This document shows positions 33,251-44,355 of a DNA stretch of 64,000 bases, one piece after another. The DNA comes from Flammulina velutipes (taxonomy: Eukaryota > Basidiomycota > Agaricomycetes > Agaricales > Physalacriaceae). The notes under the pieces were generated by a model. The model saw nothing but the letters and a program-made list of their open reading frames with translations. It was not told the origin of the DNA and made no database searches. The position numbers and the translations under genes are program-made. Each line of letters opens with the position of its first letter. Positions within the stretch are counted from its first letter, which is position 1. The stretch lies in assembly GCA_011800155.1 (NCBI GenBank), contig CM022378.1, forward strand, positions 1,240,001 to 1,304,000. The letters are read 5' to 3'.

Positions 33251-33778
33251 TATAGGTGATATCAAATCGGCGATGGAACCCTCCTAATGACTGAGATATT
33301 CGCCGGCGATGATTTTTGATTGTACCAACTCTACGATATGTCAGCCCCTTCAATGATGCTACTTCCCTCACCTGCAACATAGCGAATGGGTTGGGCTACC
33401 TGAGCGTAGACAACGTTGAGGCGCTTGAAGAGCTATTTACTTACGGTACGTAGTAGTTGTAATTGACTGGATGGGTAATTACGCCAGAGCCACAGTAGCT
33501 TCTTCTCTACAAATATGTTCGTTTGCCAAGCTTTTTGCCGCCACCGGAATCTGCCGAAATGCTTTGCTCTTCGACGGCCATGTCGTTTATTTGTCGGGAT
33601 GAAAATCAACTCTTTGACTTTCGTGGAATCATGCCACCGGGCCCATTGTTGCTTGTTGCTGGTCTTGTACGGACAATAGGCCAATCAAAAAGCCTTGGAA
33701 CGACAAGGGGCGTCCTTCAAAAGCATTTAAAAGGCCACTACAATCGTACTCTCCATCCCTCATTCTTCCATAGCCACC
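33251..33778. other. Intergenic, no gene supported
   Basis: About 530 bp. Frames at 33433-33684 minus and 33523-33843 plus overlap each other and show no domain. It probably contains the promoter of the gene at 33779. Confidence 0.5.
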
Positions 33779-35112
33779 ATGTCTATCCTTCTCAACGACG
33801 ACGGCACTCCGTTCTATCACGCCGACGAAAAGACGACATTTGAGATCATTCTCCACCCCGGTGTGCGCGCCTCGGGACAAGCGCCGCTAATCTGGTGGTC
33901 TTTTCTTTGGACTCAGCCCTGCTTGCTCGTCAGCCAGAATCCTGTCCAAACCCTGACACGCCGAGGCGCCTGGCCTAAATACAAGGATCTCGAAAGACGC
34001 GAAGGGACACGCAAATTAAGCAAAGTCTATCCGTTCGACGGGAAAATGGGGTTATCGCAGTTCGCGGGAGTCTGTGAGTTGCTCGTGAATACCTTGATCT
34101 CCTGCGAGCTAACCTTCTGTCAGATTTTGGTCCAGAGTTCTCTAGCATCCAGGTCATCATCCAGCTTGGTCCCCAGCGCCAGAGCCCCCGCCTCGTTATC
34201 AAAGACCCAAAATGCAGTAAAATCACGCTCCCTTACTCCCCCGATTCGACAGAGCTTGTTGTTCAAGTACAGGGAAACTGGGAGATCAAATCCGTTTTGG
34301 AGAATACTGTGTTTCCCACCGTTTGCGAGGTGTTGCGGTTGATTAGCAACTTTGTAGAGGGATCGCCTTTTGCGCAGGCGTTGCGATTCTACGACGTGTC
34401 CAAGGACTACTCTGTCCATCATGCCGTGTGGGACGTCTACAGTTTCGTGAGTTTGATGTCCTAGTGTGTTATTTTAATAATGCTAAAGTACACCGCAGCA
34501 AAAGATGTTCCATGTGGTCTACATCGATCCGACACACCTCTCCAAGGCCGACATGACCAAAATGACCATGTCCGACCGCAATGCGAATTCAGCAGTAGGT
34601 CTATTTCATTTGCAAGGAGTCATTACAATTGACCATCTCTCAGACATTCCAATTCGGTGAGCTTGACGCCTTTGGCAAAAAGGATGTCAAAGGCAAGCAG
34701 AAGGAAACCGCCGTGACAGATGACGGCATAACGAAGGAACTTTGGGCCGTCGTAAGTCGCATTGTAGCCTTGGTCAACCAGTCAGAAGCTCACGTTATCA
34801 CCCTCTAGCTCTACGATATCTGCGCCCCTCCGAATGGCTGCGCTTTTGCAGTGACAAATTACAACTACTGGCAATTTGGGTACTTTGAGGAGGGTGAGTA
34901 TAATCGTTCTACTGGAAGAATGCATTCTGAGGTTGGAAACAGATCGTGAGATAGCACATATCACTTTGCCCATCAAGGCAGCCATTGATTGTCAAGTCAA
35001 CTTGCCTAGGTCGATGTATGCCCTCCCATTCAACGGGGAGCCGAACGCCCTCCAGATGCTCGTTTTTTGGATTCAGAGTGCAAGGGGCTTGACTAAGGTT
35101 CCTCTGGTGTGA
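33779..35112 (+). CDS. Hypothetical protein, unknown family
   Basis: An in-frame multi-exon gene begins MSILLNDDGTPFYHADEKTT, continues across introns near 34074-34124, 34447-34499, 34596-34643, 34752-34808 and 34893-34941, and ends SARGLTKVPLV, TGA 35110-35112, for about 350 aa. It looks soluble, with no signal peptide or membrane helix. Visible patches are YFGPEFSSIQVIIQLGPQ, NWEIKSVLENTVFPTVCEVL, FYDVSKDYSVHHAVWDVY and CAPPNGCAFAVTNYNYWQFG. The last looks like a core strand-rich element, and a Lys/Gly linker (GKKDVKGKQKE) precedes it. I do not recognise the family, although such proteins of unknown function are common in Agaricomycetes. It is the only apparently intact gene between the two inverted membrane-gene pairs. 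Confidence 0.65.
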
Positions 35113-35328
35113 GGATTAACTGGGAAGACTACGTACCTTTTTATACATAATTGTTATCTACGACTTGCGGAATTAGTATTGGGCGCCACATTATTTTCGA
35201 AGTCCGACGCTGACCATCCATCATCTTCATGTCTTCTACTGTCAGCACGATCCTCTCAAAATAATAGACGATTCAATTCACCAAGTTGCTCCGACATACG
35301 ATCTCAACCGTACGTTCAAAGGGAATAA
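35113..35328. other. Short intergenic stretch
   Basis: No coding or structural signal seen. Confidence 0.4.
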
Positions 35329-35925
35329 CTATGCAGGCGCCTCAACAACCGAATGATACTGCCCACCCAAATATATCCACAGATCCATGGCAGTACTATC
35401 GTTGTCCAGAGTAGTTTGGGTTCTCGAAGCTCGAAGATGACACCATTTTGTGACGAAGTCAGGTGGTAGGTCGGCCCAACGATCATAAGTTTCATAGCCA
35501 TTGTATCCCTCCATATCTTTCTTTGGTGGTGTACATTCTTCGTGGGTCAGCTCTGCATAGCGATCATCCAAGAAAGCAAGTGCTTCCGCAGCGGTGAATC
35601 TGGCGCTGACATTTCTTGTACTGACTATTCCGTCCAGTAACGGGGCCAAGAACGGCATTGCGGGCGCCCAGTGCTAAGAAAGCGGTTGGATGTTGGACTG
35701 GTGGATGATAAGACGAAGAGCAGATACCTGGAACATAGTGCATAACATAATACCTATGGATCCGACATCGAAGGCAAACGGATTGTGATCATACTCCCCT
35801 TGCAATACGTCCGTCGGTTGACAATATGCGCCATACCAAGTCTCTCGATAAGGGAGTCGACAGGTTTTGGATAGACGTATCGGGAGGCATGAGTATGGAG
35901 AGATTGAATCGTCCGTTTTGAATGG
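35329..35925 (-). pseudogene. Remnant of a third kinase copy (frameshifted, 5' truncated)
   Basis: The minus strand matches the C-terminal third of kinase copies A and B: NLSILMPPDTSI, then after a one-base insertion LPYRETWYGAYCQPTDVLQG, NPFAFDVGSIGIMLCTMFQ, and the last exon LLDGIVSTRNVSARFTAAEALAFLDDRYAEL. The insertion near 35865 (CAAAACCTGTCGAC against GAGAGCTGTCGAC) breaks the frame. Everything upstream of the DFN motif, including the lysine and HRD loop, is missing. It is much more diverged than A and B are from each other, so it is an older copy. Confidence 0.75.
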
Positions 35926-36115
35926 TGGTAGGTCAGTGTTCCACCTTCGAGTGCTCGGCCCGTTGAGAGAATCGTGAGTTGTACGAAGTTAAGTAGAGGG
36001 ATTAGAACCCGGTTTCATACATATGTACGTCTGTCTAATTATAAATCACAATACTGAAAGGCTGGACTTCGACCTGTGGAGATGAACGAGAAGGTGATAG
36101 AGAACACACAAAGGA

Positions 36116-36215
36116 AATGTCTCGTCGTTCACCAAAAATCTCAAAATCGGTCGACTCCGCAAGATCACTTCCTCCCCATTGGCCTTTTGCTTTTCTACAG
36201 GCCTCCCAGTCTCCT
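36116..36215 (-). pseudogene. Fragment of the DNA2 3' end
   Basis: About 90-100 bp match 38723-38822, the coding 3' end of the DNA2 gene. The shared words are TCGTTCACCAAA(A/-)TCTC, AAAATCGGTCGACTCCGCAA and AGGCCTCCCAG, and on the minus strand both encode GRP(V/A)(E/K)KQKA and ILRSRPILR. It has the same orientation as DNA2, is separated from it by the two membrane genes B' and A', and cannot encode a helicase. No longer match upstream or downstream is evident. Confidence 0.8.
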
Positions 36216-36362
36216 CCGAACATGCAGCTGATTGACAAAGAATATCAATATGGAGCAGGAGAAAGTACAACAACAGTCAATGTATTGAGGGAGGACTATC
36301 GGGGTGGCTCCTAAAGCAAGTCAGTACTACGTGATGTACGAATGCTAGGTAGCATTACCTAT

Positions 36363-36895
36363 CTAAACAATATCGGGGACAAGGCTGGGATTTGCACCAC
36401 CCATAGGATTCAACGTCGCCACCATGCCAATCTCAGGCAATCCAAGTAACGGCGGCAAACCTATAAAGAGAACAGCATCCACCAACAAGCCGATTGCGAT
36501 AGTGTTCATTCCATTTCCTGCGAAAGTCACGACCTGTATCTAATCAAAGTACACGGTGACATACCTGGATAGTAGCACATCATCAAGTCCCACGGATACG
36601 ACAGAGCAAGCAAGTAGATGGTGGCTAGGAACGGGTCTCCTGCGTGTCTTTCGCTCTTTGAGAAGTACGGTAGAATCACGCAGCGATAAAGCAACGAGTC
36701 AGAGAGGATGATGAATGGTTGAGCGGTGATAAGTCGCTGGAAGTAGATTTCTGGTAACAGCGGGATTTGGTCGCTGTCGGCGAGAGAGGCTAGAGAAGCA
36801 TAGCTGAACTGGATAAGCGCATAACAGACGTTCAATGAGACGTAGAAAAGGATTGGTCCACCCCAGTGCGATACTGGGCCGTAGTCCGAGCTCAT
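36363..36895 (-). CDS. Small four-helix membrane protein, type B' (inverted paralogue)
   Basis: Minus-strand gene from ATG 36895 (MSSDYGPVSHWGGPILFYVS) to TAG 36363-36365, with one intron near 36518-36566. About 160 aa with four hydrophobic segments, as in the type B gene at 32721: ILFYVSLNVCYALIQFSYA, then AQPFIILSDSLLYRC, TIYLLALSYPWDLMM and LLVDAVLFIGLPPLLGL. Sequence identity to type B is low and concentrated in the third helix and spacing, so this is an old duplication. The function is unknown. Confidence 0.65.
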
Positions 36896-37101
36896 GGTGG
36901 TAAGATGACAAGACGCTGATGGACGTACCGATCCGATAACAATTTATACACTGTACTTACACTACTACAGACAAAAACAATACAGTACTACAGACACACT
37001 ATACAGGAATACTTAAGTCATAACAATACCAGAAATTATGCATGTTCTACCCAGCCGAGTCACCCAACCCAAAATCGTCGCGCTGCCCGCAAACTTCCCA
37101 C

Positions 37102-37839
37102 TTATGCAATATGCGACATTTCATGACTTTCCATCCCGTCCCCCTCGGACGCAGAGTTGACACCCGTGCTCACCACGGCATCTGTTCTTTTGCCGTAGCC
37201 CCGAGCGAATAACGCCCATGGATATTGAGAGGTTTCGAGGGTGTCGGGACGGATTTCATGCGTGCACCACAGTCCGGTAAGCAGGGCAAAAGGCGTCCAT
37301 TTCTGCTCAAGACAAAAGTCCATCACAGCGGACGCGCCCAAGTTTGTCACAATCCAGGTGAACAATATCCCATCTTTCACCGGTACAGCTGTAGGGCAAT
37401 CTCAGTTTACGATAAGTCGTAAAACTCTAGCGAACGTACCTTTGTACAGGACAAAAGCACCCCAATGCACGTTGGCGATAAGGAGATATCCAGCCGCAGC
37501 CAACGCCGCACTTTCTCGATCTTCATGGCGGCGTAAAGTCAGTGCACCAGTGATAATGAGGAGGACAGGCCCGACAAGCATCATGATAGCGCTGGCAAAC
37601 ACCAGTGCTTCGTGTGGCGAGTTTCCGAGAGGAAAGATGGTGTTGGAAAGGGATGACTTTGACGCGATGCTCCTGTACGCGCTGACACCGATGTTGAGCC
37701 AAGTAACGTTCGCAGTAAGCAGGGATGTCGTGCACCAGAGATGCGCGTAACAAAAGGCGGTCCAGCGCTTTGAGGCTGGATTGCTCATGGCGGCGAGAGA
37801 GAAGAATGTTCGTTGGAGAGACACCGACCGGCAATCCAT
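37102..37839 (-). CDS. Small four-helix membrane protein, type A' (inverted paralogue)
   Basis: Minus-strand gene from ATG 37839 (or the in-frame ATG 51 bp further in, MSNPASKRW) to TAA 37102-37104, with one intron near 37390-37440. About 220 aa. It shares LRRHEDRESAA, LLIANVHWGAFVLYKG, LEQKWTPFALLTGLW and GKRTDAV with the type A gene at 31664. Membrane helices lie in the same order. The N-terminal extension resembles a weak leader. The function is unknown; it faces B' in the same relative order as A faces B. Confidence 0.68.
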
Positions 37840-38717
37840 TTTATGGACAACTGTGGGTCCAAACTTCCACTCGTGGTGCCCCCCTTATCTTCTTTCGCAA
37901 AACCCAAGTCAAGCGGTTTTACTTCACTGCCTATAACACAGGGAATTACAAGCACCAATGCCTTCCACCGATCACACGTTGCGGTTTGCCTAGGGTCTGG
38001 TTATTATATGTAAACTCAACCCCCCACATCTGAGGGCAACTTGTTGTCCAAACTCAACGTGCCCTTCCAGCAATTTGCAGTTCGTTGTAGACAAAACACC
38101 TTTCTTGATCTCCAGAAGACTTGTTTACTTTTGGAGCGCTAAGGGTTCTCATTTTGATCTGTTCGCTCAGGGTTCACGCGTTCACGACGTTGGGCTCCCG
38201 TGTTTGCGCCACGGACAGACGAGTTAGGCCTCACGAAAATGTTGCTGAAGTATTTGTGACGTCGGAGTACTGATGCTAGGTAGAGCAAGAAGATACATGC
38301 CACTTCGGTGTCTCATTCAGCGTGGCAGGAGGTGGGCGAACAAAATTCTGGCCCTGGGTGCTCCAAATCAGCTCCAAATGTGCTCCAATCATAAACAAGT
38401 TTTCTAGCGAACAAAAAATGCAGTTTGTCTACAACGAACTGCAAATTGCTGTCAACGAGTAGTAGCGTCATGAGCATCGACGTTATACTCTTCGTAAGCA
38501 CTGATTACCTCTTAACATCCATGTCGCCGATTGCTGAGTAAAGTGGCGCTTTTTTGGTGGGCCTAATTGTCACATGCTGAGGTGATCTGTTACGCGCCTC
38601 CCAAGTTGTCCTCCACGTACAAGCACTACTAGATGAAGAAGGATCGCGAATGCTGGCGTCCGAAGTTGGGACGAAATCGGTCGAGAACGCGACATTGATA
38701 AAGTGCAACGAAACACT
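37840..38717. other. Intergenic, contains an inverted-repeat structure
   Basis: No gene is supported. The notable content is the inverted repeat 38068-38452 described separately. Confidence 0.55.
38068..38452. repeat. Inverted repeat, ~70-bp arms
   Basis: The left arm begins CAGCAATTTGCAGTTCGTTG (38068) and continues TAGACAAA, with weaker similarity through ACTTGTTTA...TTGGAGC to about 38138. The right arm, 38382-38452, reads the same on the minus strand. The first 28 bp are identical. The loop is about 240 bp. It could be a small non-autonomous element or a hairpin-forming transcript; no target duplication was identified. Confidence 0.75.
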
Positions 38718-41700
38718 TCATCTCTCATCGTTCACCAAATCTCTCAAAATCGGTCGACTCCGCAAGATCCCTTCCTCCCCAATAGCCTTCTGCTTCTTTG
38801 CAGGCCTCCCAGCCTCCTTCCCAGCCTCTACACTCCTCTTCGGCGACCCATTGACTGATCCAAATGCCGCCACGTGGCTCAGATGGGCCCCAGCAGGAAG
38901 TTGTAGGATCCATTTCTGACTGTCCATCAGTTCAAAGAACTCCTTCAACAACGGCGTCCCTTGCAAGGTCTTGCGAGATCCAAAGATGATGAGCTTGGAT
39001 CGCGCCCGCGTAAACGACACATTCATCCTGCGCCAGTCTTTCACCAGTTCGCCAATCTGTACGCTTCGGGTCAGATCGTCGTAGAAAGTAACATCACCAA
39101 TGGACTCACAGAGTTATCGTCGTTCGACCGTACCATGGAAATGATAATGCAGTCCTTGTCCCGTCCTTGACTTCGGTCAGCCGTCATCATCTCCAGGTCA
39201 TTGTGGTGATGCAGCTGCTGGTTCAACAGCTTGAGTTGCTGACGATACAGCGAAAGTATCCCGATTTGCTCTGTGCTGACACCACTACGGAGTAGGGCCT
39301 CCGTCACCTGTGCAACGAGAGAAGCTTCAACCTCATTCTGCACAAGGTCTCCAACTCGCGAATCTCGGGCAGGTACGAGGTCGGTATCCACAAAAACAGC
39401 TTTGCATCTAAGACGTCGTCAATATGGAAGCTCCGACAGTCAAAGGACAAGCGTACTTCTCCGAAAGAAGGTGTTGCAGCCAACAGCCTTTGGAATGGCA
39501 ACATAATTTGCCGCCATGGATTGAGGCCAAAAATTTCTTCTCCGGTAGTTTCAGTGACTGTTTGGCAACCTCCTCAGAGCCACAGCGTAATCGGTCGCTG
39601 TAGATAAGCCTGTTGGAAAGGAGCATAATGTCGCTATTCATGCGATACTGACAGTTCAAGTCAATGACTGCTTCGGGATGTGCGTCAGACAGGCGACGGA
39701 AGAGCGACACGTCAAGACCGCCTTTACGCGCTGCATGATTCCGAATCTGCAATAGAAACGTCAGAGATGGGTTCAAGAAACGCGACGTTTGACCGTACCA
39801 AAGGCGGAAGCTGGAAATGGTCTCCGACCAGAACAAATTTGTCGGCAAACCGCAAGGGTCCCAGACAAGTTGGTAGAGTGATCTGGGAGGCTTCGTCCAC
39901 GATACAGTAGTCAAAGGTTCGTCTTGAGAACAGAGCACTATACACAACAGTTAGCAGGAACGCTTCGACGACATCCATCTTGGACGTACTGGTCGATCGA
40001 TAGACAGGTGGTAGCGACAACAAGAGGCGTCATAACCTGTTGCTCGAGTTGTTCCACGGTGTGAGGCGTTTTCTTCGCTGAGAGGGTCATGAACTTGACA
40101 TCAGGATGGACCTATAACGATCGTGAGTTCAGCAATACAAACTCGAAAGGTATTGACCTACTTTATCAACGTTCCCAAGACGAAGCACACTGAAGTCAAC
40201 ATCGTCCTTCAGCTTCATGAGAATAGTGTCCACTGCAGAATGTGTATACGATGTCAAAAGAACACTCTTCCCCATAGCCGCCAACACGCGGATGATAGCG
40301 GCGATGACAGTCGTTTTGCCCGTACCGGGCATGCCAAGAATGAGAGCGTAATCCTCGGCGGACAATACTTTCTCGATAGCGTCTTTCTGGTTGTCGTTAA
40401 GGTGTTCAAGATGCTTCGCTACTCTCCCAGTCGTAGGAAGCTCGGCTTGCTGGAAAACCGGCTGCTTCAGATCGACAACAATCTCTAAACGTCGTGTGTC
40501 TCCGTCTGCATAGAAGAGCCTAGCAAGATTCTCCCGTATACGTCCCATCCCGCTGAAAAGCTCGTCTCGATCGACGCGAAAAACAACTTCTGAAGGCGGT
40601 GGCCCAAACGCTGATAAACGGTTGCGAATAGAATCTAGGTCGAGTTCGTGGTCCACGCCAATAACGACCGAGTCGGGAGAAAGGCTTAGAACAAAGCCGC
40701 GGGCAAGGGCGAGGAGATGAGGTTCGATTGATATCGTGACGGGATCGCCGATGTTGATAAACCCGCTGAGAAGGGAGGCAAGGCCGTTATATGACGAAGA
40801 GCGGACTAGTTTATAGGTAAATTGGTGAATTTTGGTATCTCTGGCGGAAGGTTGCGCGGGGGCAGCATCGTAAGAGGAGTCGATTTCCATGGAGCTGAAG
40901 CATCTGCCTTTCTCTTCGCGCTCTGCTGCACCCATTGTCCAAATTTCTTTGCGGAAGCGACCAAGATCAGACTCTTCCAAGGCGATGAGGTGTTCCCATT
41001 TTTTGAAAAATTCCGCTTGGCTGGATGAAAGATGTGATGTTCGCATAGCATAAGCGTCGGCGATTGGTGACTTTGTATCTTCTACTCCCTCGACTGCCTG
41101 GATATATACATGAGCAATAAAGTTCAAAAATATCATTCTGGTTCTCACCTTTCTATAGAGCATGCAACTATCCAGTACATAGCAACGCTTGCATATACGT
41201 TCGTCGTCTATTGTTGGTGGGAGAAAGGGAACCCTGGAGCCAGAGTCCTCGAGCGAAGTGGTTGGCCGACGAGAAATGTAGGTGGCCATCTCGTTTCGAT
41301 AGATCATCAATGCTCGAAGTTCGTGTCGACCGACAGGCACCTGAACGACCTCTTCGCTCTGAGTGTAATAGAGAAGACCGGATGTCACTTCGATACCGTA
41401 TCTCTGCTCGGCGAGGATGGTATAGAGCATGGTCTGCGCTCGATGTTCCATTCCTCCCATTGACCGGCCAGTTTTCACTTCGAGCGGTTTAGGCCCTTTC
41501 GTGACGATAGGTTTGGCTGAAGGGTACGGGACCTCTGATATGGTCGTGTCAATTGTAGCGTCCATCTTGCCCTTCAATCCGTGTGATGGACACCAGATGT
41601 CCTCTTCGATGTCAAGGACTTTGGTGATTGCTAATGTTGACGCTGAGTTGCGCACTGCGCGTGTGTTGGTCAGATTGGCGTCGGCCTATGGATTGGTTAG

Positions 41701-42757
41701 ATTCAGTTGGCGTAATTCTGGGGAAAATGACCTTTGGTTCTTTGGCAATGTACTTTTTCGAAAAGCCTTGCAGGCCCTTCGCACGCGTCTTGATCTCTGC
41801 AATTGCCTGGTCCACGGACATGTTGATACTCAAAAGATCGGAGAGATTGTTGCGGACAACTTGTTCGATTTGGTCGTTCATCCAAACATCGTCCCAGCGG
41901 TCGGCGACGAGGGCGGACTGTAAGACGGTGTGAAGCAGGTTTCCCCATACCAAGGCGGGGGTAACGTCAGATGACGAACGGATCAGGGAGGATAGGAGGG
42001 GTCGACGACGACACTGGGCCGCATTCGAAAGGGCAGTTGCAGTGAGAAGGGTATCCGGATGAAGTATAATGTAGTTTTCTTTGGACGAAATAGTGATCGC
42101 AAAGGTTATTGACGAAGAGGATTCATCAAGAAGAGCAAAGTCTCCCAGAATATTGACGATGTCTCCTGCAGAAATGGTTAATACATGTATCTATCGCTTC
42201 GTGGTAGCTGCTAACCTTTCCTGGCATCAGTCTGGACCCAATCATCCTTGAGAATAACAGAGCGGCGCTGATTCCCTGGTACGACCGTGACAATGAGATG
42301 CTGGAACTTGTGTAAGGCTGGTGCGAGAAGGATGGTGAACAAACACGCACCTTTTCGCGTTGTCCTTCCTCCACAGTCTCTACAACACATCTCGTACATG
42401 TTTCTCCTTTGTATGGCGGTCTTGGTGGCTCGGTGGGGGTCTTCGTAACGGGCTAAGGGAAAATTTAGCTGAAAATGAGCGTCGATTCGCATTGATAACC
42501 ACCTTGGTTTGGGCCTTCTTGGGCTTCTGAGGAGACACAAAATCAACGTCCCAGTCATCGATGCCGTCGAGCAGGTTGGAGTAGTCAATCTTTGGCAGCG
42601 CCTTTCGCGTCTCGCAGGGCCTCTTCGGTGGTGTTTTTGGTGGCGCTTTGACCGGTGATGGATTGGGTGTCACGTCAGCGTTCCAGAACGAGTCGTCCGC
42701 CAGCAACGCGCTCATAAACGCATCCTCTTCCTGTGATGAATGCGCCACAGGTGCCAT
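38718..42757 (-). CDS. DNA2: DNA replication helicase/nuclease Dna2
   Basis: A large multi-exon minus-strand gene, roughly 1,150-1,200 aa, starting [14 protein letters not shown] at 42757. The N-terminus is a disordered Pro/Lys segment containing [13 protein letters not shown]. The nuclease region has [32 protein letters not shown] and the catalytic EVKTGRS, with the Fe-S cysteines [13 protein letters not shown]. The superfamily 1 helicase has [11 protein letters not shown] (Walker A), [16 protein letters not shown] (Walker B), [28 protein letters not shown] and [15 protein letters not shown]. Dna2 processes long flaps on Okazaki fragments and resects double-strand breaks. It ends LRDLVNDER. 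The divergent neighbour is Ies6. A fragment of its 3' end is copied at 36116. Confidence 0.92.
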
Positions 42758-42919
42758 TGTCGTCGTGGTGAGAGGCAAAGAGTCAGACGCAGTCAAGCTG
42801 ACAATAAATTAACGCCTAATTCTCAAAATAAATAACGATAAATAACACGAACTTTCTACACGTGATCGTAGATCGACACAGCCACCTAATCTCAGATCTG
42901 TCCTTGTCATCGAACTGCC

Positions 42920-43675
42920 ATGTAAATACGTTTCCTCGCTCTCCCTTCTCTCATCTTTTCATGTCTTTATAGGCCTCCAAAGAACCTAGGGGGAAGAAAG
43001 AAAGCGATTCCAGATGGGGTACCAGTGAGCAATACCTTCCTTTGCTTGTATCGGGCTCTAAACCACTGTTAGAGTTTAGCTGAACAGCTGTCCTACTTGC
43101 ACAGTCCAAAGCCATTCAAGAACCCTCATTATACCAAGGGTGTTGGAAGACGGGCCAAGAACCTGAAGAATATGCTTACCGCCGAAAAAGAACGTGAGCG
43201 CGCTGAACGAGAACGTCGTCGTCTGGAACGTCAGGACGGTAATATGGATGTGGATCCTGAACCTGCAGAAATGCCTACCTGTATTTCGATTTACCTGGTC
43301 AACATCTACTTACTAACAAATCTATCATAGACGCTTCAATAGAAGCGCCACCGTCAGTACTTCCGTTGCGCCACTATTGTGATATTACCGGTCTCGAGGT
43401 TTGGAAATCTAGACACCCGTTAAAGCATGTACTAAAAGCATCCTAGGCACCATATACTGACCCAGCAACGAACTTGCGATACCATAATAAGAGTGTGTAT
43501 CAAGCGATCAAAGAACTGGTACGTGGCACCAATGGCATTTCTGTTCATCGTTTGACCGTCTCGAAGACTGCTAGCTCTGCGAAGGAATATCTATCTGGTA
43601 AGTGAATTGAGACTGAATGGTCAAATATCTCTCATCTCGTTGGTAGCCCGCGGGGTCAATCCGATTGTGAAATAG
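42920..43675 (+). CDS. IES6: INO80 chromatin-remodelling complex subunit Ies6 / INO80C
   Basis: The spliced protein reads MPPKNLGGRKKAIPDG, SPKPFKNPHYTKGVGRRAKN, LKNMLTAEKERERAERERRR, an acidic MDVDPEP patch, then LRHYCDITGLEAPYTDPATN and LRYHNKSVYQAIKEL, ending TASSAKEYLSARGVNPIVK. The C-terminal YL1_C domain is diagnostic of Ies6/INO80C, a nuclear subunit that binds Arp5 and helps the INO80 remodeller evict or space H2A.Z nucleosomes. The start codon appears split: AT at 42920-42921, intron 42922-42972, G at 42973. Without this there is no ATG ahead of the conserved start. Introns also follow GVP, MPT, GLE, KEL and the S/A near the end. The length of about 130 aa is normal for fungi. Confidence 0.85.
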
Positions 43676-44355
43676 TTGTAGTCAGTGTCGTCCATCCTTT
43701 GAATACTTCGACTGGATTACAACAGTACGCCTCAATCTGGAGTGACACAATGAGGCGCTGGAGATACAGAACGGCTTGGAGCCGTTGCCTATCGAAAGTC
43801 AGAGTTCATTCGACGTCTAAACTTCAAGGAGTTTTTCTTATTGGTTGGTGATACCCGAATACCGGCCGCTCTTGATAGTGACTATCCGGGCTCCTTGTAA
43901 GACGTGAGAACATAGAAGTGCAAGAAGCACGTGATGGCGATATCTTTAACGCCACAGCGCAGCTTCAGGGTCGGCTTGATAACAGACTGCCACCATGAAT
44001 TCTCAATCTCTCGCTCCCTGCATACTCCTGGGGCTGATGTCTGTAGCAACACGACGATAAGGACATTCGACTCGCGTTGGGATTGCCCAGGACAAACTGG
44101 CATAGTATTTCGCATTGGTCTGCGTACCAACAACGAGTCCGCCACGCTTGGGTATCAACCTTCTTTGCTCTTTAGGACCGGACAAAGTACTCATCCGTAT
44201 CGCATCATGTCGGGTGAGCTCCAAGGCTGGCATTCAACGAAAATTGTGCGGCTATCGCCGTTTGCGGATATGTGTCCATGTGGTGTATCTTATCGCAGCC
44301 ATACACTTAAAATGACCCTCCGTTGACCACTGTTGAACGTTGAACACTTGCCATC
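43676..44355. other. Intergenic, no gene supported
   Basis: About 680 bp. A 131-codon frame at 43931-44326 overlaps open frames on the other strand and shows no recognisable motif or splice context; I treat it as chance. Confidence 0.5.

Noticed and set aside
43931..44326. 131-codon frame upstream of the permease
   Set aside because: No domain, and comparable open frames exist on the opposite strand.
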